From Paraclostridium ghonii (GTDB lineage Bacteria > Bacillota > Clostridia > Peptostreptococcales > Peptostreptococcaceae): DNA of 12,226 nt. Location of the stretch: assembly GCF_023653455.1 (NCBI RefSeq), contig NZ_JAKEDR010000099.1, positions 1-12,226 on the forward strand, given 5' to 3'. The position numbers were made by a program, and so were the translations under genes. The notes under the pieces were generated by a model, which saw nothing but the letters and a program-made list of their open reading frames with translations, was not told the DNA's origin and ran no database searches. This document shows, piece after piece, positions 6,998 through 12,226 of the stretch; position 1 is the stretch's first letter; every line of letters begins with the position of its first letter.

Positions 6998-7612
6998 TTA
7001 ACCACATACCTTGAACTTCTCTAAATTAACCACCCTATCACATATCCTATCAATCAAAGCTTTTTCATGACTTATAACAATTAGACCTATATTATATTTT
7101 TTTACATATTCTAAAACTACATCCCAAATTTGAGCTTGAGTTATAGCATCTAACATAGTAGTCATTTCATCTGCAATTAAAAACTTAGTGTTTTTTGACA
7201 AAGCTCGTATAACACAGAATCTTTGCAATTCTCCTCCTGATAATTCATTAGGATATCTATCTAACCATTCATGTTTTATTCCAATATAATCTAAAAGTTC
7301 TTTAGGCGGATTAAATGCTTCATTTAAAATCTTATTCATTTTCCACTTAGGATTTACGGCTTTTTCTGGATGTTGAAAAATTAATTGAACTGGATTATAG
7401 TTACATTGCTTGTTCAATCCTTTAATTGTTACATTGCCAGTATATGAACTTTCATATCCAGATAAAATTTTTGCTAAAGTGGTTTTGCCAAATCCGCTAG
7501 GAGCTACTAATCCTACTATTTCTCCACTTTTAATTTCAAAATCTACATTTTTTAAAATATATCTATCACTATTTTTATACTTAAAACTTATATTGTTGGC
7601 TTTAAGTTGCAT
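6998..7612 (-). CDS. ABC transporter ATPase, NikE/CntF-like, last gene of the importer operon
   Basis: Second nucleotide-binding subunit of the importer, 204 residues, cytoplasmic face of the membrane. The motifs are Walker A APSGFGKTT (37-45), Q-loop Gln80 in FQHP, signature LSGGE (124-128), Walker B FLIADE (144-149) and H-loop His182. The first glycine of Walker A is Ala37, and the D-loop region reads EMTTMLD rather than EPTSALD. The FQHP and LSGGELQRF wording resembles NikE and staphylopine CntF. It ends directly after the ATPase core, lacking the C-terminal extension of OppF-type partners, yet no frameshift is evident. The start overlaps the end of the upstream ATPase gene by 11 nt, with GAGGTG before it, indicating translational coupling. 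It pairs with the 310-residue ATPase as a heterodimer. Confidence 0.88.
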   Translation of the reverse strand: MQLKANNISFKYKNSDRYILKNVDFEIKSGEIVGLVAPSGFGKTTLAKILSGYESSYTGNVTIKGLNKQCNYNPVQLIFQHPEKAVNPKWKMNKILNEAFNPPKELLDYIGIKHEWLDRYPNELSGGELQRFCVIRALSKNTKFLIADEMTTMLDAITQAQIWDVVLEYVKKYNIGLIVISHEKALIDRICDRVVNLEKFKVCG

Positions 7613-8534
7613 TTAAACACCTCACCATTCCATCTCTAATATATTTACTATCCGGTCTTTTGAATTCACAGCCTTCACCTCTAATATCACACCTTTCATA
7701 AAATAGGCATCCTTTAGGAATTTCTGTTGGAAGTGGTTGTGATCCATTTATAGGTTTAAACTCATTTTGAGGTAGGGCATTATAAAGAGCTTTTGTATAT
7801 GGGTGCCTAAGATTTTTATCACCATCTTTAAAATCTGTAACATTAGCCACTTCTAACGTAGTACCTGCATAAAATACAGCTATTTTATCTGCTACTTTTA
7901 AAGCTGCATCAATATCATGTGTTATCATCAAAACAGCACAACCGCTATCTGCTATTTCTCTAAAATGACCTAGAGCTTCAATTAAAGATTTTTCATCTAA
8001 TCCTGGTGTAGGCTCATCAGCTATAATAACCTTTGTATCACTTACTAAAGCTGTAGATAATAAAACTTTTCTTGCCATTCCTCCTGACAATTGAAAAGGA
8101 AACATTTTATCAACATTTTCAGTTAATCCATACTTAGAAAATATACTTCTTTGTATTTTAGCTGCTTCTTTTTTATTTGAAATAGATAATTTAACTTGAT
8201 TGGAAACCTTCATAAGAGGATCTAGATAATTCACTGATTGAGGTATTAATACAATTTCTTTCCCTCTTAACTTTTCTTTTCTTTTTTTATCTAAAACTTC
8301 ATTTTTATAAGTTATACTCCCATCAGTTTTAGAGTTTTTAGGGAGTATTCCAAGTATTGCGTGAGCTAATAAACTTTTACCAGATCCACTTGATCCAACA
8401 ACTGCTAATATCTCCCCTTCGTATAAATCTATATCCAAGTTAGTTATAACTTTTAATTCCCTTTTTCTTAATCCTTTTGTATACTGAGAAAAACTTACCC
8501 CCAAATTTTTAACACTTAATATCGGTTCTTTCAT
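7602..8534 (-). CDS. ABC transporter ATPase, NikD/DppD-like, with C-terminal four-cysteine region
   Basis: First nucleotide-binding subunit of the importer, 310 residues. The motifs are Walker A GSSGSGKS (47-54), Q-loop Gln99, signature LSGGM (149-153), Walker B VIIADE (169-174) and H-loop His206. The signature continues ARKVL rather than the usual RQRV, as is seen in NikD-like subunits. After residue 240 comes the oligopeptide-type C-terminal domain, beginning RHPYTKALYNALP. It contains four cysteines, Cys276, Cys282, Cys289 and Cys306 (C-x5-C-x6-C-x16-C). In DppD/OppD relatives equivalent cysteines can hold an iron-sulfur cluster. The start ATG follows AGGAGGATC. The gene begins 13 nt after the upstream permease and overlaps the next ATPase gene by 11 nt. 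Confidence 0.92.
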   Translation of the reverse strand: MKEPILSVKNLGVSFSQYTKGLRKRELKVITNLDIDLYEGEILAVVGSSGSGKSLLAHAILGILPKNSKTDGSITYKNEVLDKKRKEKLRGKEIVLIPQSVNYLDPLMKVSNQVKLSISNKKEAAKIQRSIFSKYGLTENVDKMFPFQLSGGMARKVLLSTALVSDTKVIIADEPTPGLDEKSLIEALGHFREIADSGCAVLMITHDIDAALKVADKIAVFYAGTTLEVANVTDFKDGDKNLRHPYTKALYNALPQNEFKPINGSQPLPTEIPKGCLFYERCDIRGEGCEFKRPDSKYIRDGMVRCLNAT

Positions 8535-8547
8535 ATATCAGATCCTC

Positions 8548-9417
8548 CTATTTATTTGCTAATTTTGGATTTATAAGTTTACTTATTTGTTTTCCTATAT
8601 TATCAACCATAATAGAAACTAAAACTAAACTCAATCCTGGGAAAAAAGCTAACCACCATCTTCCACTACTTAAATACTTCATAGCTTCTGATAAAATTAT
8701 TCCAATAGCAGGTTCATGCGGTTGAAGTCCAAAACCTAAGAAAGTGATGGAAGCTTCATGTAATATTGCATGAGGAAATATTAACACTACACCTACTAAA
8801 AGTTGTGGAATTATGTGTGGCAAAATATGCTTTGTAGCAATATATGTATTGGATTTCCCAAAATTTTTAGATATCTTCACATATTCAGAGTTTTTTATCT
8901 GCATAACTTCTGCTCTTATTATCCTAGCTAATGATGGCCAATGAGTAATAGATACACCTATAACAATACCTTTTAATCCACCTCCAACTGATACAGAAAT
9001 AAGTATTATTATTAAAGCATGTGGTACTGAAAGAAATAAATCTATAACCCATGTAATTATAGAGTCCACAGTCTTTCCCATAGTAGCTCCCATTAAACCT
9101 AATATTAAAGCTATCGTTCCACTTATTAATGAAGTCATAATCCCTATTTTCATACTAAGACTAATCCCTTTTATAGTTCGATAAAACATGTCTCTTCCAA
9201 GCCAATCAGTTCCAAATAAATATTTCAAATTTGGAGATATGTTTTTTTGAGTTAAATTCACAGCTATTTGATCTTCTTTTATAAAACTTCCAAATACCAT
9301 TATCACTACTAAAAAACATGTGAAAACTACTATTGATAAAATAGTTTTTTCTCTTATTCCTATATTAAATAAAAGCTTAGATTCTCTTTTTTCATTTATA
9401 ACTTGAATTTGATCCAT
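8548..9417 (-). CDS. ABC transporter permease, NikC/OppC-like
   Basis: Second membrane subunit of the importer, 289 residues, the usual length for this type. The N-terminal membrane segment (about 26-46) and the hallmark FGTDWLGRD (68-76) define the C-type permease of dipeptide and nickel systems. The binding-protein-dependent transport domain follows. Its cytoplasmic EAA coupling loop (about 169-200) contains the conserved Gly187 in NFGKSN. The late FLGFGLQP (227-233) is also typical. The ATG overlaps the stop of the upstream permease by one base (TGATG), with AAGGAGG at 9431-9437, 13 nt before the start, which is rather far. Tight coupling with the other permease fits a heterodimeric pore. 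Confidence 0.92.
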   Translation of the reverse strand: MDQIQVINEKRESKLLFNIGIREKTILSIVVFTCFLVVIMVFGSFIKEDQIAVNLTQKNISPNLKYLFGTDWLGRDMFYRTIKGISLSMKIGIMTSLISGTIALILGLMGATMGKTVDSIITWVIDLFLSVPHALIIILISVSVGGGLKGIVIGVSITHWPSLARIIRAEVMQIKNSEYVKISKNFGKSNTYIATKHILPHIIPQLLVGVVLIFPHAILHEASITFLGFGLQPHEPAIGIILSEAMKYLSSGRWWLAFFPGLSLVLVSIMVDNIGKQISKLINPKLANK

Positions 9418-10409
9418 CAGCTTATATTTCCCTCCTTTATTCTAGGGTCTATAATTTTATATAAAATATCTGCTATTAAATTTCCTACAAATACAAATAG
9501 CAAACTTATTATAACTATCCCCATTAAAAGAGGTAAATCACCTTTAATTCCTGCATCGACTGTAGCTTGCCCTAGCCCTGGATATGAAAAAACTTGTTCT
9601 GCAAATATAGTGCCTGCAAATAGTTCGCTAAATGATAAAAATTGTATAGTTATAGCAGGTAATGCTACATTTCTTATAATGTGGTTATATATTATACTTT
9701 TATTACTTTCACCTCTAGCTTTTGCAAAAAGTACATAATCACTATTTACAATCTCAATAACTTTCTCTCTAGTATGTAAACATATATTTGCTACCCCTAA
9801 AACACTTAGAGTAAGTGCTGGAAGTGTTAAATGTTTTAGTAAACTTTTAAAGGTAACTTCGCTTGCTAATACCCCCATAGGCACTCCAAGTGCAACTGGA
9901 AACAATTTTAGCTTAACAGAAAATACCATAATAAGTAAAATCCCTAACCAGAATGTAGGAGTAGAAATTAAAACGTAGCAATATCCTCTTATAATTTTAT
10001 CAACTATTTTACCTTCGTTAATTCCAGATACAATTCCCATAACAAAACCTAATATTCCTGAAATTGTCCACGCTACAACCATAAGTGCTAAAGATGCTAT
10101 AAATTTTTCACTTATAACTTCTATTACAGGCCTTCTATATATCATTGATGTTCCAAAGTCTCCTTTTAATATAGAACCAAACCATGCTAAAAATCTTTCA
10201 ACTGGAGGCTTATCTAACCCCCAATGACTAGCAATCTCATCTCTTTGTTCTTGTGTAACACTTAAATCTGCACCTACATATGCTTTTATAGGGTCTATTG
10301 GTGATTTTTCCATTAAAATAAAAGTTAATATACAAACAGCAACTAATAGAGTTATGAGTCTTAGAAATTTTTTAATTAAAAACAAGACTATTTTATTTGA
10401 GTTATTCAT
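9417..10409 (-). CDS. ABC transporter permease, NikB/OppB-like
   Basis: First membrane subunit of the importer, 330 residues from the preferred start. It has an N-terminal membrane segment (about 15-33) and the periplasmic-type loop ending GDFGTSMIYRRPV (83-95) common to B-type permeases. The EAA coupling loop is at about 214-250, with Gly233 in ARGESN, and the conserved EQVFSYPGLGQ is at 271-281. The frame runs back to 10448, overlapping the lipoprotein gene. However, AAGGGGA (10417-10423) stands 7 nt before ATG 10407-10409, and the residues that follow (MNNSNKIVLF) lead straight into the first membrane helix. This gives a 20-nt gap after the lipoprotein gene. The substrate class (peptide, nickel or metal chelate) is not resolved by the sequence. 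Confidence 0.9.
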   Translation of the reverse strand: MNNSNKIVLFLIKKFLRLITLLVAVCILTFILMEKSPIDPIKAYVGADLSVTQEQRDEIASHWGLDKPPVERFLAWFGSILKGDFGTSMIYRRPVIEVISEKFIASLALMVVAWTISGILGFVMGIVSGINEGKIVDKIIRGYCYVLISTPTFWLGILLIMVFSVKLKLFPVALGVPMGVLASEVTFKSLLKHLTLPALTLSVLGVANICLHTREKVIEIVNSDYVLFAKARGESNKSIIYNHIIRNVALPAITIQFLSFSELFAGTIFAEQVFSYPGLGQATVDAGIKGDLPLLMGIVIISLLFVFVGNLIADILYKIIDPRIKEGNIS

Positions 10410-10416
10410 ATAAGTA

Positions 10417-10423
10417 TCCCCTT
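10417..10423 (-). promoter_or_regulatory. Ribosome binding site deciding the start of the first permease
   Basis: AAGGGGA on the minus strand lies in the 20-nt gap after the lipoprotein stop and 7 nt before ATG at 10409. The ATG at 10448 has no comparable site and would overlap the lipoprotein gene. Confidence 0.75.
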
Positions 10424-10429
10424 GAAAAT

Positions 10430-12031
10430 TTACTTTTTCCATTTCCATTCTGTTATATTATCAAGTATTCGTCCTCCATGAGGTTGAACAACTGGAGTTC
10501 CTATATCTAAATTTTCATCAGCTATATACAAATGTCCTACATTTACAAGCCATGCATATGTAGAGTCTCCTTTAGTTGAAAATCCTGTCTCTCCATCCCA
10601 TTGAGCTTTTTTCCAGTATTCAATCGCTTCATTTTCATCTGAGCTTTGTAAAGCTTTATTTATATATTCATCAACTTTTTCATTTTTATAGTATCCTGCA
10701 TTATTCCAAGGAACGCCAACTCCTATGACCTTACTACTATATAAATAGTTAAGTTCTGAAGGATCTCCTGAACCCCATCCAAATAACACTGGTTGAGAAT
10801 TTATTTCAGGCTCTATAGTATCCCATGTCTTAGCTTCTAATTCTATTTTTATTCCTAATTGTTTTGCAGTTTCAACTACAGCTAGTCCTAATTCTTGTCT
10901 ATATTTTCCTTCTGTATATATTAGTTTAAACTCAGCTTTAACTCCATTTTTTTCTAAAATTGTATCAGAGTCTGTGTCTTTCCATCCACCATCTTCAAGT
11001 ATCTTTTTAGCTTTTTCTATATCTCCATCACCTTTTAACATACTATCTTTATTAAGCCAAGGCATCTTTTCAAGCCCAGTCGTTGACACAGCCCCATATC
11101 CATCTAAAACTCCATCTACTAATTCTTGTCTATTTATACCTACGTTTAAAGCTTCTCTTATAGACTTATCACTAGTTACATCATTTCCAACAGGATGTCC
11201 ATCTTTATTTTTCTCTCCACTTTTTTGCATTGGGAATTCTATTCCATAAGTTTCTATACTGTCTAAGTTTATTACTTTTTTGCCATCTACTTTGTCTTTT
11301 GCTAAAGATCCTGGTATAGATGCTATGTCTACTTCTCCTGATTTTACAGCTGCATATGCTGCATCATCATCTAAAAATACCATAGTTAATTTTTTTATAC
11401 TTGGCTTTTCTCCATAATAATATTCATTAGCTTCTGCTATAACTTGTTGTCCCTTATCCCACTGAACAAATTTATATGGTCCTGAGCCAATTGGATTTTG
11501 TGCAAACTTATCATCATGTGCATGCTTAGGAACAATACCTATATATGCCATTTTTTCTATAAATGTAGATTGTGGCTCTTTTAATTTAAATTCTATATTA
11601 TACTCATCAATTGCTTTTACACTATCTAAAACTGTTAAATCTATACTAGATCCACTTTCTTTGGCTTTTTCATATGTATATACAACATCTTCAGCTGTTA
11701 ATTTTTCTCCATCACTAAATTTAACTCCCTCTTTTATAGAAACGGTCCATGTCAATCTATCTTCTGATACCTTATATCCTGTTGCTAAATCATTTTCCAT
11801 ACCTAGATTTTTATCTCTTTTAAATAATGTTGAAAAAAACACTCTAGTCATTGACCCATGCCCACCTACCGTAGCATCAAACCCCTCATCAGGCTCATAC
11901 GCCACTGCAGCTATAAGTTCATTGTTTTCTATTCTACTATTTGTACTACCTTTTGAATTCGTGCACCCTGTAAGTGTCACCATAGTAAGCATCACAGTTA
12001 ATGCTATTGATATCGACCTTTTTAATTTCAT
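10430..12031 (-). CDS. Extracellular solute-binding lipoprotein, family 5 (nickel/peptide ABC importer)
   Basis: Substrate-capturing subunit of the importer, 533 residues, anchored outside the membrane. A lipoprotein signal peptide (Lys-Arg n-region, hydrophobic core 7-20) ends in the lipobox LTGC with Cys23 as the lipidated residue. The mature part carries SBP family 5 features: the segment WTVSIKEGVKFSDGEKLTAEDV (95-116, the family signature), IGSGPYKF (181-188), YYGEKPSIKK (205-214) and REALNVGINRQELV (292-305). The region near the nickel-binding His416 of E. coli NikA instead reads GWGSGDPSELNYLY without a His, so it is not a classical NikA. The start ATG has AAGGGGG 7 nt before it. It is the first gene of the operon; a large hairpin and a CodY-like site lie upstream. 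Peptide, metal chelate or opine substrates remain possible. Confidence 0.92.
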   Translation of the reverse strand: MKLKRSISIALTVMLTMVTLTGCTNSKGSTNSRIENNELIAAVAYEPDEGFDATVGGHGSMTRVFFSTLFKRDKNLGMENDLATGYKVSEDRLTWTVSIKEGVKFSDGEKLTAEDVVYTYEKAKESGSSIDLTVLDSVKAIDEYNIEFKLKEPQSTFIEKMAYIGIVPKHAHDDKFAQNPIGSGPYKFVQWDKGQQVIAEANEYYYGEKPSIKKLTMVFLDDDAAYAAVKSGEVDIASIPGSLAKDKVDGKKVINLDSIETYGIEFPMQKSGEKNKDGHPVGNDVTSDKSIREALNVGINRQELVDGVLDGYGAVSTTGLEKMPWLNKDSMLKGDGDIEKAKKILEDGGWKDTDSDTILEKNGVKAEFKLIYTEGKYRQELGLAVVETAKQLGIKIELEAKTWDTIEPEINSQPVLFGWGSGDPSELNYLYSSKVIGVGVPWNNAGYYKNEKVDEYINKALQSSDENEAIEYWKKAQWDGETGFSTKGDSTYAWLVNVGHLYIADENLDIGTPVVQPHGGRILDNITEWKWKK

Positions 12032-12060
12032 AAATTATCCCCCTTTTTACCAAATTATAC

Positions 12061-12112
12061 AAAAAAACCATAAAAGTTACATGTCTATGACACAGTTAAC
12101 CTTCATGGTTTT
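12061..12112 (-). terminator. Strong hairpin with T-run just upstream of the importer operon (attenuator or upstream terminator)
   Basis: On the minus strand 16 bases (12112-12097) pair with 12079-12064 without mismatch, allowing two G-U pairs. After a 2-nt bulge a further 6-bp stem closes on an ATA loop. Seven T residues (12067-12061) follow. The hairpin lies between a good promoter (12150-12178) and the lipoprotein start, so it could be an attenuator of the operon. Equally, it could end a gene outside the window, with the operon then starting from TATAAT at 12054-12059, which has no good -35. Confidence 0.75.
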
Positions 12113-12149
12113 AATTTATTTTATTATATCTAATTTTTATTACACATTA

Positions 12150-12178
12150 ATTATATCTATATATTTCCCAATATTCAA
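12150..12178 (-). promoter_or_regulatory. Putative sigma-A promoter of the ABC importer operon
   Basis: TTGAAT (12173-12178) and a perfect TATAAT (12150-12155) are separated by exactly 17 nt. Transcription would begin near 12143, about 30 nt before the terminator-like hairpin and about 110 nt before the lipoprotein start. Confidence 0.55.
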
Positions 12179-12193
12179 TAATTTCTCAAAATT
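12179..12193 (-). promoter_or_regulatory. CodY-box-like sequence beside the importer promoter
   Basis: The 15-mer AATTTTGAGAAATTA matches the CodY consensus AATTTTCWGAAAATT at 12 of 15 positions and directly abuts the -35 hexamer. CodY commonly represses peptide and amino-acid transport operons in low-GC Gram-positives when branched-chain amino acids and GTP are plentiful. In DNA this AT-rich, three-mismatch sites arise by chance, so the call is tentative. Confidence 0.35.
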
Positions 12194-12226
12194 TATCGTT
12201 ATTTGGCGTATAAATATATTTTAATT

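Noticed and set aside
9403..9738. Open frame on the plus strand opposite the first permease gene
   Set aside because: Antisense to a well-supported permease, without its own ribosome binding site or recognisable protein motifs.
12083..12112. Nine-codon frame (ATG to TAA) inside the hairpin upstream of the importer operon, considered as a leader peptide
   Set aside because: There is no Shine-Dalgarno sequence before it and no run of regulatory codons; it is more simply explained by chance within the stem.
11661..12224. Long open frame on the plus strand opposite the lipoprotein gene
   Set aside because: It lies antisense to the N-terminal half of a clear family 5 binding lipoprotein, has no ribosome binding site at its start, and encodes low-complexity Ser/Phe/Ile-rich sequence typical of antisense AT-rich coding DNA.

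Overview
The window is strongly AT-rich, favours A/T-ending codons (AGA for Arg, ATA for Ile), uses TTG as well as ATG starts, and has G-rich Shine-Dalgarno sites. This suggests a low-GC anaerobic Firmicute. Encoded tryptophanase implies an indole-positive organism. An indole-positive member of the Peptostreptococcaceae (Paraclostridium/Paeniclostridium type) would fit, but that name is inference from gene content, not a match I could test. The window contains ten protein genes. I see no rRNA, tRNA, CRISPR array, insertion sequence or phage gene.

Layout from left to right. Positions 1-173 hold a large nested inverted repeat that ends a minus-strand Na+/phosphate cotransporter gene with a fused PhoU domain (174-1799). 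Its upstream region has several TTAACA-type half-sites, four of them in two pairs with 11-bp periodicity, typical of a Gram-positive PhoP (Pho) box. Next come a small unrecognised gene of 62 codons with a TTG start and its own strong terminator (2017-2205), and a class 3-like aldehyde dehydrogenase with a TTG start (2311-3687), both on the minus strand. A 380-bp divergent intergenic region separates these from a plus-strand glutamate/aspartate-type Na+ symporter (4068-5345). That gene converges on tryptophanase tnaA (minus, 5471-6853), with a strong hairpin terminator between them. The rest is one five-gene minus-strand operon for a nickel/peptide-class ABC importer: lipoprotein (10430-12031), two permeases (9417-10409 and 8548-9417) and two ATPases (7602-8534 and 6998-7612). 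Positions 12032-12226 hold its control region.

How the genes work together. The ABC genes are contiguous, with gaps of 20 nt or less or short overlaps, and form a complete importer. tnaA lies 144 nt downstream on the same strand, with no convincing terminator between. It has its own well-spaced promoter and no TnaC-like leader peptide. Import of peptides or amino acids through the ABC and Glt-type carriers, plus tryptophan breakdown to indole, pyruvate and ammonia, would fit amino-acid fermentation; this is inference, and the ABC substrate cannot be read from sequence.

The most notable signals are regulatory: the Pho-box array at the phosphate transporter, a 22-bp terminator-like hairpin between a good promoter and the ABC lipoprotein gene with a CodY-like site beside that promoter, and a 7-bp palindrome framing the tnaA -10 element. 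Nothing here clearly amounts to a wholly new biological system. Three annotated starts (tnaA, the first permease and the small gene) were moved downstream because the ribosome binding site lies inside the longer reading frame.
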